DNA from: Calditrichia bacterium
Lineage (GTDB): Bacteria; Calditrichota; Calditrichia; RBG-13-44-9; J075
Assembly: GCA_020635015.1 (NCBI GenBank)
Contig: JACKAP010000002.1
Span: 310,001 to 374,000, forward strand
DNA length: 64,000 bases
Direction: 5' to 3'
In this document: positions 23,662 to 32,426 of the stretch, piece by piece
How positions within the stretch are numbered: position 1 is the first letter of the stretch
Layout: the number at the start of each line of letters is the position of its first letter
Program-made: the position numbers and the translations under genes
Notes under the pieces: model-generated
Seen by the model: the letters and a program-made list of their open reading frames with translations, nothing else
The model's database searches: none
What the model was told of the DNA's origin: nothing

Positions 23662-24093
23662 TTAGTCCTCGTCTTCAATAATTATCACGTACTCGTTAGC
23701 ATAATTTTCCGGATTCAACATCTTACTGAACCGGGGTAATTTGCCGAGGATCAAAAGTCCGGCAAACGAGGCCAGCGCCCCGAAAAGGATGGTCAGCTCG
23801 AATGCAATCACGGTATAAGCCGGCCAGGAGAAAAAGGGTTTACCCCCGGTGACCAGCTGCCAGTCGATCGCGGTCCAGGCGGTAAAAGCATAGCCGGTCA
23901 AACATCCGGTCAAACCGCCCACCAGGGTAAAGTATTTCAGCTTGCTGGGCGATTTATAGTGCTCCACCAAATGCTCGATCTCGTGATCCGGATTGGGCAT
24001 CACGATCTTCATATTATCCGGAGACATCCCGCTTTCCAGGATGTTCTCCAGCTTTTCCATAAATTGTTCGCGGTTGGTAAATCGGAATTCCAT
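23662..24093 (-). CDS. actD: Alternative complex III subunit ActD (DUF3341)
   Basis: 143 residues. The start at 24093 shares one base with the actC stop (TGATG) and has GAGGAGG upstream; a longer frame reading back into actC was rejected. The soluble N-terminus (MEFRFTNREQFMEKLENIL, IVMPNPDHEIEHLVEHYKSP) precedes two helices (YFTLVGGLTGCLTGYAFTAW; YTVIAFELTILFGALASFAG), the layout of the DUF3341 ActD subunit. It is slightly shorter than most members. It is a membrane-anchored accessory subunit without cofactors. Confidence 0.88.
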   Translation of the reverse strand: MEFRFTNREQFMEKLENILESGMSPDNMKIVMPNPDHEIEHLVEHYKSPSKLKYFTLVGGLTGCLTGYAFTAWTAIDWQLVTGGKPFFSWPAYTVIAFELTILFGALASFAGLLILGKLPRFSKMLNPENYANEYVIIIEDED

Positions 24094-25457
24094 CAATCCA
24101 CCTCCTCTTTCAATTCGGTGACGGGCAGTACCGGGATGGTCTTGGAGAACAGCAAAAAGAAGGTAAAGAACCATCCGAAGCTCCCCAGGGTGATCCCCCA
24201 TTCGATCCAGGTCGGGGTATAATAACCGAAGGCATAGGGATCAAAATCGCGCGCCAGGGAGATCACGATAATATTAAAGCGCTCGAACCACATCCCGATG
24301 TTGATCGGGATCGACAGCACGAAGAGGTAAATCAGGTTCCGGCGTAATTTTCGCACGAAGAGGGTCAGGGGCGAGATCACGTTGCAGAGGATCATCGTCC
24401 AATAGGCCCAGGCATAGTCGCCGGTGAGGCGGTACATGAACTGTTCATACTCGAAGACATTACCCTCTTTTCCCACATAAAGTGCCAGGGCCAGTTCCAC
24501 GATATAGGCGTAGGAGACGATCAGGCCGGTGAGCATCAACAGCTTGGCCAGTTTTTCGAAATCGTCGATCGCGATATAGCGTTCCAGGCGGAACATCTTG
24601 CGCATCGGCACCATCAGGGTGATCACCATCGCACAGCCGGAGAAGATCGCCCCGGCCACAAAGTAAGGTGCGAAGATGGTGGTATGCCATCCGTAAACCA
24701 CCCCCATGGCAAAGTCCCAGGACACCACCGAGTGCACCGACAGCACCAGCGGGGTTGCCAGGGCGGCGAGGAATTTATAAAGCTGGTTATAATGCTGCCA
24801 TTCCTTGAAGGTGCCGGTCCAACCCAGGGAGAAGATCCCATAAAGGGTTTTGGCGATCTTGCTCTCCTTGATCCGCCGGGCGATGGCGAGGTCCGGCACC
24901 AGGCCGATATACCAGAACACCACGCTGACGGTCAGATAGGTGCTGACCGCAAACACGTCCCATACCAGGGGCGACTTGAAGTTGACCCACAAGTGGCGCT
25001 GATTGGGATAGGGAAACAGCCAGTAGAAGAACCACACCCGGCCGAGGTGGATCAGCGGGAACAGCCCGGCGGTCAACACCGCGAAGACGGTCATCGCTTC
25101 CGCGGTACGGTTGAAGCGGTTGCGGAACTTCGCCCGGAATAGGAACAGGATCGCGGAGATCAGGGTGCCGGAGTGGGCGATACCAACCCAAAACACGAAG
25201 TCGGTGATGTACACCCCCCAGCCAACCGGGTTCATGATCCCGGCTTTACCGAGGCCGTTGATGATCTGAATGGCCCAGGAGGTGGCGCCGATGCCGACAC
25301 ATCCCAGGGCGGTTAAGAGCGCGATGTAGAAAAGAGGGGTCGGCTTGCTGACCGCCGCAAACACGTCCTCTTCAAGTTTTGCCTTATAGTTATAGGCATA
25401 AAGTTCATCTCGCTCCGGGACGTTTGACCCCAGCACATTGGTCGAGTGTGAACTCAT
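24093..25457 (-). CDS. actC: Alternative complex III subunit ActC (NrfD/PsrC family)
   Basis: 454 residues and about ten transmembrane helices, NrfD/PsrC type. Typical segments are VGWGVYITDFVFWVGIAHSG (near residue 77), FRNRFNRTAEAMTVFAVLTA and WDVFAVSTYLTVSVVFWY. The family binds quinol at the periplasmic side and passes electrons to the iron-sulfur subunit ActB, encoded just upstream; the two genes overlap by four bases (ATGA). No haem ligands are expected. Confidence 0.93.
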   Translation of the reverse strand: MSSHSTNVLGSNVPERDELYAYNYKAKLEEDVFAAVSKPTPLFYIALLTALGCVGIGATSWAIQIINGLGKAGIMNPVGWGVYITDFVFWVGIAHSGTLISAILFLFRAKFRNRFNRTAEAMTVFAVLTAGLFPLIHLGRVWFFYWLFPYPNQRHLWVNFKSPLVWDVFAVSTYLTVSVVFWYIGLVPDLAIARRIKESKIAKTLYGIFSLGWTGTFKEWQHYNQLYKFLAALATPLVLSVHSVVSWDFAMGVVYGWHTTIFAPYFVAGAIFSGCAMVITLMVPMRKMFRLERYIAIDDFEKLAKLLMLTGLIVSYAYIVELALALYVGKEGNVFEYEQFMYRLTGDYAWAYWTMILCNVISPLTLFVRKLRRNLIYLFVLSIPINIGMWFERFNIIVISLARDFDPYAFGYYTPTWIEWGITLGSFGWFFTFFLLFSKTIPVLPVTELKEEVD

Positions 25458-28351
25458 GCGTGTTCCTCCTTGCGCAGATAATGGATTGCGGGGCTGGTTC
25501 CCAAGGCCTCCAGAACCCGGAATTCCCGTTCGGATTGAGATTTTTTGAATACCTGGGATTCCTGATCCAGCAGGTTCCCGAAGGTGATGGCGTTGGTCGG
25601 GCAGGTCTGGGCGCAGGCCGGGATCACCTCGCCGTCGCGCACCTTGCGCTTTTCATCCTTGGCCACATCTTTGGCTTTGCGAATCCGTTGAATGCAGAAA
25701 GTGCATTTTTCCATCACCCCTTTGGGCCGCACCCAGATATCCGGATTGAGCATCCGGGTCATCGGCTCTTCCCAGGCGCCGCGGTCGGTCCAGTCGAACC
25801 AGTTAAAGCGCCGCACCTTGTAGGGGCAGTTGTTATGGCAATAGCGGGTCCCGACGCAGCGGTTATAAACCATCACGTTGAGGCCCTCTTCATTATGATA
25901 AGTGGCATAGACCGGGCAGACATTTTCACAGGGGGCGAAGTCGCATTGCTGGCAGAGCATGATCAGGCTGTCCATGCCGCCTTCCTCATTATAATAAGGC
26001 TGCACCCGGATCCAGGCCATCTCCCGGCCGCGCACATTCTCTTCTTCGCCGACGCAGGGGATGTTGTTCTCGATATAACAGGCGGAAACACAGGCAGAGC
26101 AGCCGATGCAGGTTTCCATGTCGATGCTCATCCCCCAGCGGTACTCGGTGTAGCGGTCGTAGGGATCAGGATAGAGCGTCTCATCGCCTTTGATATGGCC
26201 GTGATGGCCGTGATCGTCATGGCCGGAGGGGATGATCTTCCGGTCGCCCTGGGCCACCTTGCCTGCCATGATCGCCAGCACCGCATTGGCGCCGGTCTTA
26301 CTCAAGCTGAGACCGTCTATGCGGGTGAGGGTTTCCCCGGTGCGCGGATCGACGTCCAGCAGAGCGGGATCGACCTGTTCGCGATGAATGGTCGCGATAT
26401 TATCCGGCATACCCGGCTGCACCCAGGCGGGCAGTTCCATCGCCCCGCCGCCGCTTTCCAGGCGCACCACCTCGCGTTGTTTGTGGATCAGATTGTTATG
26501 ATCCAATCCCAGTTCCCCGGCAGCCGCTTCCGACACCGAGATCCACTGGCCGTAACTGATGGTGGAGAGCGGGTCGGGCACTTCATTGGTCAGGGGAAGA
26601 TCTTTGCTGCGCCCGTCATACATGCGGATCGAGGGCACCACGTAGAGCACCTTGCCGTCGCTGCTGCTGTCGAGCTCGGTGTTTTTCAGGGCATTGACCA
26701 GGCCGCTGCTGTTCAGCGACAGACTGACCGCGCCGGCCGGGCGCTGATAATAGCCGGTCTGCAGCGCTGCTGTCAGGGCCGCTTCGCCATAGGTGTTGGT
26801 CCAGCGCGTCTTCAGCCAGTCGGCATAGGCAACCGCCGATTCGGCGCCGCGGTAAAGACGGGAGAGTTCCAGCAGAATATCCCCTTCGCTGCGGGTATCG
26901 AAGATGGTCTGGGCGATCACCGGCTGGGTGATGTTGACCAGCCCGTTCTGCACCTCCGCATCCCCCCAGGATTCGAGCGAATGGGAGAGCGGCAGGATCA
27001 GGTCATACATTTCCGAGTAGCTCTTGACCAGTTCTTTATCATTCTGATCAAGGATATCAACAAATGCGACTTTAAAGGCAGCTTTGGCAAAATTTTCGCT
27101 AAGCCGGGTCTGCGCAGGAACGGTGCGGAACAGGGTGTCGGTACGGGTCACGAAAGCCACGCCGATTTGCTCATTCTCCAACCGTTGGGCGAACGCCGTC
27201 AGATCATTGACGTTGCCCACCTTACTGTAGTCTTCGGCCCGGCTGAAGTCGACCGTCGAGCCGGTCATGCCGGTCACCCACTGCACCAGCGCGCCGAGCA
27301 GGGCGGTCTCGTAGCCATTCTTTTGCTGAGTGGAAACGCCGCCGACAATCAGCAGCGGATTCCGGGCTGCACCCATGCGCTGGGCCAGTTGGTTGAGCTC
27401 ATCTTCCGACATGCCGGTCTGGCGCACCACCTCTTCGATCGGCGCATCCGGCAGGCTCTCTCGCACATTGGCCGGAAGGTTGTTCTGGGCCAGTTGATTG
27501 CCCACAAAATAATTCAGCAGGAAGCTGAGCAGATAAGCCTCGCTGCCCGGGGGCAGGATCTTGCGCTCACTGGCCTTGAAGCCGGTCAGTGACACATGGG
27601 GCTCGAAATGGATCCAGGTGAGGTTGTTCGTTTCCCGGGCCCGCTGCAACTGCTGTCCCATGCTCACCGGATTCATGAAGGTCTCCAGGATGTCCGCCCC
27701 GACGGTCAGCAGAAAATCGGCATTGGCGACTTTGTAGGACGGCAGGCTGGAAACCCCCAATACTGCCCGGTAGGCGGCGCGCAGGTTGGCATGGGAGAAT
27801 GCTTCGTATTCCGGAAGGCGTTCCACCCCGGTCTCGCGGGAAAAGCTGTCGATGAGCGCGGAGAGTGAACCGCTGGTGCGGCCGGAGAGATAAACATTGG
27901 ATTTGCCGGCGTCCCGGGCGGCTTTCAGCGCGTCGGTGATGCTCTGGTAAGCCACCTCCCAGGTCACCGGCTCCAGCATATCGCCGCTCATCTTGTCGAG
28001 CACCAGCCCGCCTTTTTTCGGGCGCAAGGGGCCGCGCACCCGGCGGGGATGGTAGAGGCGCATCAGCGACGCCTGCCCGCGCAGGCACAGCGCCCCGTCA
28101 TTCACCGGATGGTTTTTCAACCCTTCCAGCTTCACCGGATTAAACTCGACCACCTTGACCGACACCCCGCAACCGGCGGGACATTCGCTGCAGGTGGCAC
28201 TTTTATACATTGCTTCACCGGGAATATACCCTTCTTCTGCCGGGTAGAGGAGCGGGATGATCTTCTCCGTGCTCTTTTCCACGCCACAGGAAGACAATAC
28301 AGAGGCGCTGGAAGCTACACCGACAAATTTCAGGAAATCACGTCTGTTCAT
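25454..28351 (-). CDS. actB: Alternative complex III subunit ActB (Tat-exported iron-sulfur protein)
   Basis: 965 residues. A twin-arginine signal NRRDFLKFVG opens it, with a Cys after the hydrophobic stretch (VLSSCG). The first ~680 residues resemble a molybdopterin oxidoreductase with a CSECPAGCGVSVK cluster site; in known ACIII this half has no molybdenum. The C-terminal ~270 residues are a ferredoxin-type domain with four Cys groups: CIGCSACVSAC, CQQCDFAPCENVCP, CVGTRYCHNNCP and CTFCIQRIRKAK with CAQTCP. A His-rich linker (HDDHGHHGH) lies between the halves. It carries electrons from the ActC quinol site to the cytochrome c subunits. Confidence 0.94.
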   Translation of the reverse strand: MNRRDFLKFVGVASSASVLSSCGVEKSTEKIIPLLYPAEEGYIPGEAMYKSATCSECPAGCGVSVKVVEFNPVKLEGLKNHPVNDGALCLRGQASLMRLYHPRRVRGPLRPKKGGLVLDKMSGDMLEPVTWEVAYQSITDALKAARDAGKSNVYLSGRTSGSLSALIDSFSRETGVERLPEYEAFSHANLRAAYRAVLGVSSLPSYKVANADFLLTVGADILETFMNPVSMGQQLQRARETNNLTWIHFEPHVSLTGFKASERKILPPGSEAYLLSFLLNYFVGNQLAQNNLPANVRESLPDAPIEEVVRQTGMSEDELNQLAQRMGAARNPLLIVGGVSTQQKNGYETALLGALVQWVTGMTGSTVDFSRAEDYSKVGNVNDLTAFAQRLENEQIGVAFVTRTDTLFRTVPAQTRLSENFAKAAFKVAFVDILDQNDKELVKSYSEMYDLILPLSHSLESWGDAEVQNGLVNITQPVIAQTIFDTRSEGDILLELSRLYRGAESAVAYADWLKTRWTNTYGEAALTAALQTGYYQRPAGAVSLSLNSSGLVNALKNTELDSSSDGKVLYVVPSIRMYDGRSKDLPLTNEVPDPLSTISYGQWISVSEAAAGELGLDHNNLIHKQREVVRLESGGGAMELPAWVQPGMPDNIATIHREQVDPALLDVDPRTGETLTRIDGLSLSKTGANAVLAIMAGKVAQGDRKIIPSGHDDHGHHGHIKGDETLYPDPYDRYTEYRWGMSIDMETCIGCSACVSACYIENNIPCVGEEENVRGREMAWIRVQPYYNEEGGMDSLIMLCQQCDFAPCENVCPVYATYHNEEGLNVMVYNRCVGTRYCHNNCPYKVRRFNWFDWTDRGAWEEPMTRMLNPDIWVRPKGVMEKCTFCIQRIRKAKDVAKDEKRKVRDGEVIPACAQTCPTNAITFGNLLDQESQVFKKSQSEREFRVLEALGTSPAIHYLRKEEHA

Positions 28352-28373
28352 TGAGATCCTCGCTGTTTATATC

Positions 28374-28895
28374 TTAATGGTGGCAGGTCCAGCAGTCGGT
28401 TGGCGCAGCATTCGCCCGATGACAGGACACGCAGAAGCCCATCTGGAGCGTGCGCACCTTTTTGACTTCGGTTACCACTTTCATGTCACCATGACACACC
28501 GCACAGTCAACCCCGGCCTTGATATGGCGCTTATGGGAAAAATATACGTGCTTGGGAACACTGTGAATCCGCTGCCAGGGAATCGGCTCCTGCCGTTCCC
28601 AGTATTGCTGGAGTTTGATAATTTCCGGCTTGTCCGACTGCATATTGCCGTGGCATTCCATACAAACCGACATCGGCGGAATGGTCGCGAAGCGCGATTC
28701 TTCCACATATAAATGGCAGCGGGTGCAAGGCAGGTTTTGCTGCCCCACGCCGTTGCCGGCATGAATATCATGGGGGAATGCAACCGGCTGCGGCGGCGCA
28801 TCTTCATAGGTGGCCCAGAATACATTCGCCCCGCCGATCGCCAGGGCAACCACCACAAAAAAAGCAGCCAGAATTAGAGGAACAATAATCCGCAT
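28374..28895 (-). CDS. actA: Alternative complex III subunit ActA (pentahaem cytochrome c)
   Basis: 173 residues with an N-terminal anchor (IIVPLILAAFFVVVALAIGG) and five CxxCH haem sites: CTRCH, CMECH, CAVCH, CVSCH and CWTCH. This is the number typical of ActA. Many additional His residues can serve as sixth ligands. It collects electrons from ActB in the periplasm. The gene lies 22 nt upstream of actB and 67 nt downstream of the membrane-fused monohaem cytochrome gene. Confidence 0.93.
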   Translation of the reverse strand: MRIIVPLILAAFFVVVALAIGGANVFWATYEDAPPQPVAFPHDIHAGNGVGQQNLPCTRCHLYVEESRFATIPPMSVCMECHGNMQSDKPEIIKLQQYWERQEPIPWQRIHSVPKHVYFSHKRHIKAGVDCAVCHGDMKVVTEVKKVRTLQMGFCVSCHRANAAPTDCWTCHH

Positions 28896-28962
28896 TGCTT
28901 ACTCCGATTCTTTATAAATACAGGTTCATATCTTCAAAAGGTTTATTTATCGATTAACGGGC

Positions 28963-30273
28963 TTATTGCGCCGGTTCCGCACTCATTTCAGCATACTTTT
29001 GCAAGAGATACATCGCGACCGATTCCGCCTCGTGGGGTTTTAATCCCTGATTGGGCATCGCCGGATATTCCGGGTTTTTCTTGACCGGATTGAGCACAAA
29101 GGCCTTGAGCGAGGCCAGGTCATCCTTATATTTCGGCAGTACCGACATGTAGGGCGGGCCGACCACTTTCACATCGAAACGGTGGCAGGCGATACATTTG
29201 GCATTGTAAATCTCGCTGCCGGTCTCGATGCTGGCCACCGCACCGCCGCGCTGGGCCCGATCGAGGGCGATCTTTTCTTCCAGTTCGGTAGATAATTTTT
29301 GCAAGGTGTAGTTTTGATAAGAGAGGGAGGATTCCCGGGCGATATGTTCGTTCACCAGCACGATCAGCAGGAAGACCATCACCAGGGAGAAAATGACAGT
29401 GCCGTACTTCAGCTCGGAATTCGCCAGCAGGAAATACGCCATCACCGTAATTCCCCACAGGATGGCCAGGCTCACCACGCTGAGGGTGTAGATGTCCTGC
29501 GACTTGGCCATCTCCGGCAAGGTCGCCACGTACCAGACAAAGAAGAGAGTCTGCAGCACAGTAAAGGCCAGGGTCAGCCCGCCGCCGAGTTTTCGGATAT
29601 AGTCGCGGTACTCCCCTTCAACACCTTCCTTGCCGCCCATCCAGTTAAAAAAGTAGAAGATCATCGCCGCGCCGGTGATCGCCAGGGTGAGGGTGATGAA
29701 ATGCGCCAGCCGCGCCACCATGTTCCAATCGAAAGTCAAAGGAATAGCGCTGGTGATCAGGGGCCATTTTTCCGGAAAGGTCAGTACCGTCACTGAGCTT
29801 ACGAAGGCGAAAAAGGCGAAATGAAACGCCCCGATGGCCAGCAGGCCGAGGCCGAGATGGCGGGTAAAATGGGCTTCACGGGAGTTAAAACTCTTCTTAA
29901 ACCACATGGCCAGAACGATCGATACCACGACCGCCACCAGTGTAACCGCCATATACTGAACGATCGCCACCTCCGCGCCGTAGAGCATTTGGGCAAAACA
30001 CGCCGCCAGGGTGAAGATCGGCAGCATACCCATGACGATCGCCATTCCCCATCCGCCCATCAGGGTATCGGCAATATCCTGCGAAAGCCGGGAGAACATC
30101 GGGTTGTTCTCATTCTTTCCCCGAAAGCTGTAAATCAGCGAGAGCAGCGTGCTGCCGAACAGGGTGCTGATATAGGGAACAAACATCAACGACAGCACGA
30201 TCACGATATATTTGGCGATCAGGATATGATCCGCTCGTGGAGGTGCCAACGTCACATCAAAAAAATTCATCAT
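28963..30273 (-). CDS. Multi-span membrane protein fused to a monohaem cytochrome c domain (likely ActE substitute)
   Basis: 436 residues. About nine transmembrane helices occupy residues 15-320 (for example YIVIVLSLMFVPYISTLFGS, HLGLGLLAIGAFHFAFFAFV, LAHFITLTLAITGAAMIFYF), with His residues in several of them. A coiled linker (LQKLSTELEEKIALDRAQ) leads to a class I cytochrome c domain with CIACHRFDVKVVGPPY (near residue 360) and the probable Met ligand YPAMPNQGL. Standard ACIII has a small soluble monohaem ActE; none is present, and this gene heads the operon. It probably supplies the exit haem. I do not recognise the membrane domain with certainty. Confidence 0.8.
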   Translation of the reverse strand: MMNFFDVTLAPPRADHILIAKYIVIVLSLMFVPYISTLFGSTLLSLIYSFRGKNENNPMFSRLSQDIADTLMGGWGMAIVMGMLPIFTLAACFAQMLYGAEVAIVQYMAVTLVAVVVSIVLAMWFKKSFNSREAHFTRHLGLGLLAIGAFHFAFFAFVSSVTVLTFPEKWPLITSAIPLTFDWNMVARLAHFITLTLAITGAAMIFYFFNWMGGKEGVEGEYRDYIRKLGGGLTLAFTVLQTLFFVWYVATLPEMAKSQDIYTLSVVSLAILWGITVMAYFLLANSELKYGTVIFSLVMVFLLIVLVNEHIARESSLSYQNYTLQKLSTELEEKIALDRAQRGGAVASIETGSEIYNAKCIACHRFDVKVVGPPYMSVLPKYKDDLASLKAFVLNPVKKNPEYPAMPNQGLKPHEAESVAMYLLQKYAEMSAEPAQ

Positions 30274-30601
30274 ATGTTCCTTCCAGTTAAACGCTTATCG
30301 AAGTAAAGCTGATCGGAATGCCGATCGAGAAGAAGATCACCTGAGAGTACTGCAAACACGCCAATTGCGGCTGACAAATGGCGCTAGGTTAACAATTACG
30401 GCGGTTATAATCAAGCCCTAAAATTTTTCAACCCGTTAGTTTAGGATTATTAAAGACTTCGGGCCGGCAAATTAAAAACTTCACAAAACAAGATCGCTAA
30501 TATAATACAAAGGAATCAAAATACCAAAACCTGTGATTATTTTCTTGCATTTTTTTTGGGGGAAAGCTGAGCGGCGGACGCCGCAACCGGGGACAACAGC
30601 A
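30274..30601. other. AT-rich spacer upstream of the ACIII operon
   Basis: I see no gene, RNA or repeat here. It must contain the ACIII promoter (minus strand); no clear promoter element could be singled out by eye. Confidence 0.5.
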
Positions 30602-30607
30602 TAAAAT

Positions 30608-30634
30608 GGCGCAGGAGAAGTGCTCTCCTGCGCC
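30608..30634 (-). terminator. Stem-loop downstream of pntB
   Basis: 11-bp perfect arms GGCGCAGGAGA / TCTCCTGCGCC (30608-30618, 30624-30634), loop 5 nt, followed on the minus strand by ATTTTATG. A modest T-tract, but well placed 44 nt after the pntB stop. Confidence 0.7.
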
Positions 30635-30677
30635 GAAGCAACCATTGCTAACGGTAATGCTGCCATATCACCTAAAA

Positions 30678-32063
30678 TCATGCCTCTTTAATCGCATTCA
30701 CGGTTTCCTGCATCACCTTCTTACCGTCACCAAAGAGCATCAAGGCGTTGTCGGCAGCGAACAGCGGATTGGGGATGCCGGCGAATCCGGGGCTGAGGCT
30801 CCGCTTCACCACGATCACCGTCTTGGCCTTGTCGACATCGATGATCGGCATGCCGGAAATCGGGCTGTTGTCGGTGCGGGCAATGGGGTTGACCACGTCG
30901 TTGGCCCCCAGCACGATGGCAATATCGACTTGCTGCATGGTCGGATTGATATCATCCATCTCGATCAGCTTATCGTAGGGAATATCCGCTTCCGCCAGCA
31001 GCACGTTCATATGGCCGGGCATGCGTCCTGCCACTGGATGGATGGCAAATTCCACATTAATCCCGCGGGCTTCCAGCAGATTATAGAGTTCCCGTACCGC
31101 ATGCTGGGCCTGGGCCACTGCCATGCCGTAGCCGGGCACCACCACCACCCGGCTGGCGGTTTCCATCAGCATCGCCAATTCTTCCGGCGAGGTGGATTTA
31201 ACCTTGCCGCCATAAACGTCATCCGCACTGGCGGTTTCCTGAATCGCGCCAAATCCCCCGAAGAGCACGTTGGCCAGGGAGCGGTTCATCGCCTTGCACA
31301 TGATGTTGGTCAGGATCAGCCCCGAGGCCCCGACCAGCGACCCGGCAATGATCAGCACGTTATTGGAGAGCACGAACCCGGTGGCCGCAGCGGCCAGACC
31401 GGAGTAGGAGTTCAGGAGGGCAATTACCACCGGCATGTCGGCTCCCCCGATCGCGACCACCAGCAGCACCCCCAGCACCGAGCCGATGATCACCAGGTAC
31501 CAGTACATGTTCATCGCGCCGGGATCCTGCACCACCATCACCGCGCAAACTATCGAGGCGAGCAGCAGCAGCACTTTCACCACCTGCTCCCCGGGATAGC
31601 GCACCGGCTGATCCGGCACCACCACCCCCTGGAGCTTGGCATAGGCCACCAGACTGCCCCAGAAGGTAATCGCGCCGATAATCCCGGAGAGCGCGATCGC
31701 TATCAGCGCCTGCAGGCCGGGGTCACCGCCGGTCAATCCTTCTTTGTAAAGCTCCGCTCCGGCCACCAGCACCGAAGCGCCGCCGCCAAAGCCGTTGAAG
31801 ACCGCCACCAACTGCGGCATGGCCGTCATTTCGATCTTGATCGCCAGCACGGCGCCGATCAAACCACCGATCACAAAACCGGCGATAATGAGTTCATAGT
31901 CCAAACCGCTTCTCAGAAGGGTAACCACTACTGCGATCAGCATACCCATACCGCCCAGCAAGTTACCCCGCACGGCAGTCCGGGGGTGGGTTAATCCAAT
32001 CAACCCATAGATAAACAAAACCGCCGCAATCAAGTACGCAATATTAGTGATGTTTTCGGGCAT
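30678..32063 (-). CDS. pntB: Proton-translocating NAD(P) transhydrogenase, beta subunit
   Basis: 461 residues. The N-terminal half holds about nine helices; the C-terminal half is the NADP(H)-binding domain III with VVVPGYGMAVAQAQHAVREL and GRMPGHMNVLLAEADIPYD, followed by VVNPIARTDNSPISGMPI and SPGFAGIPNPLF, all canonical PntB motifs. The enzyme couples hydride transfer from NADH to NADP+ to proton entry and supplies NADPH. It is encoded three bases downstream of the membrane part of the alpha subunit, the last gene of a three-gene pnt operon. Confidence 0.97.
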   Translation of the reverse strand: MPENITNIAYLIAAVLFIYGLIGLTHPRTAVRGNLLGGMGMLIAVVVTLLRSGLDYELIIAGFVIGGLIGAVLAIKIEMTAMPQLVAVFNGFGGGASVLVAGAELYKEGLTGGDPGLQALIAIALSGIIGAITFWGSLVAYAKLQGVVVPDQPVRYPGEQVVKVLLLLASIVCAVMVVQDPGAMNMYWYLVIIGSVLGVLLVVAIGGADMPVVIALLNSYSGLAAAATGFVLSNNVLIIAGSLVGASGLILTNIMCKAMNRSLANVLFGGFGAIQETASADDVYGGKVKSTSPEELAMLMETASRVVVVPGYGMAVAQAQHAVRELYNLLEARGINVEFAIHPVAGRMPGHMNVLLAEADIPYDKLIEMDDINPTMQQVDIAIVLGANDVVNPIARTDNSPISGMPIIDVDKAKTVIVVKRSLSPGFAGIPNPLFAADNALMLFGDGKKVMQETVNAIKEA

Positions 32064-32066
32064 GGA

Positions 32067-32378
32067 TCAATCCTTTCTTTTAAACATTTCCAACATTCGA
32101 TGTGTCACCATAAACCCACCCACAACGTTAATGGTCGCAAACACTACCGCCAGGAAGCCAAGAATATTGGTCAGGGAATATCCCATGACGGTCACCGCAT
32201 CCAGGCCTTCGTGAATGCTCAGACCGGTAGCGATGATCGCCCCAACGATCGTAATCCCGGAGATGGCATTGGAACCAGACATCAACGGGGTATGCAAGGT
32301 CGGAGGCACTTTGGTAATAATTTCAAAGCCGACAAAAATTGCCAGCACAAAAATAGTTAATGAAGCCACAAAATCCAT
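32067..32378 (-). CDS. NAD(P) transhydrogenase, alpha subunit membrane part
   Basis: 103 residues, three or four helices (LTIFVLAIFVGFEIITKVP, SNAISGITIVGAIIATGLSI, NILGFLAVVFATINVVGGFM). This is the separate alpha-2 polypeptide (PntAB) found in species with a three-subunit enzyme. The motif VPPTLHTPLMSGSNAISG is diagnostic. It contributes to the proton channel with PntB. Confidence 0.95.
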   Translation of the reverse strand: MDFVASLTIFVLAIFVGFEIITKVPPTLHTPLMSGSNAISGITIVGAIIATGLSIHEGLDAVTVMGYSLTNILGFLAVVFATINVVGGFMVTHRMLEMFKRKD

Positions 32379-32426
32379 AAGTCAGCTCCTCAGTTTATAT
32401 TATTTTTCGATTTATCGCACCGCTTC

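Noticed and set aside
22490..23665. A 391-codon plus-strand frame antisense to actF
   Set aside because: The product is a His/Gln/Glu-rich string typical of the complement of membrane-protein codons.
24094..24201. Longer N-terminus for ActD reaching into actC
   Set aside because: GAGGAGG precedes 24093, the stop-start overlap is tight, and the extra residues are unlike the family.
25379..27592. A 737-codon plus-strand frame antisense to actB
   Set aside because: No recognisable domain; the opposite strand encodes ActB with all its Cys motifs.
30606..31994. A 462-codon plus-strand frame antisense to pntB
   Set aside because: Same reason: the reverse complement of a transmembrane gene gives a polar His-rich frame.
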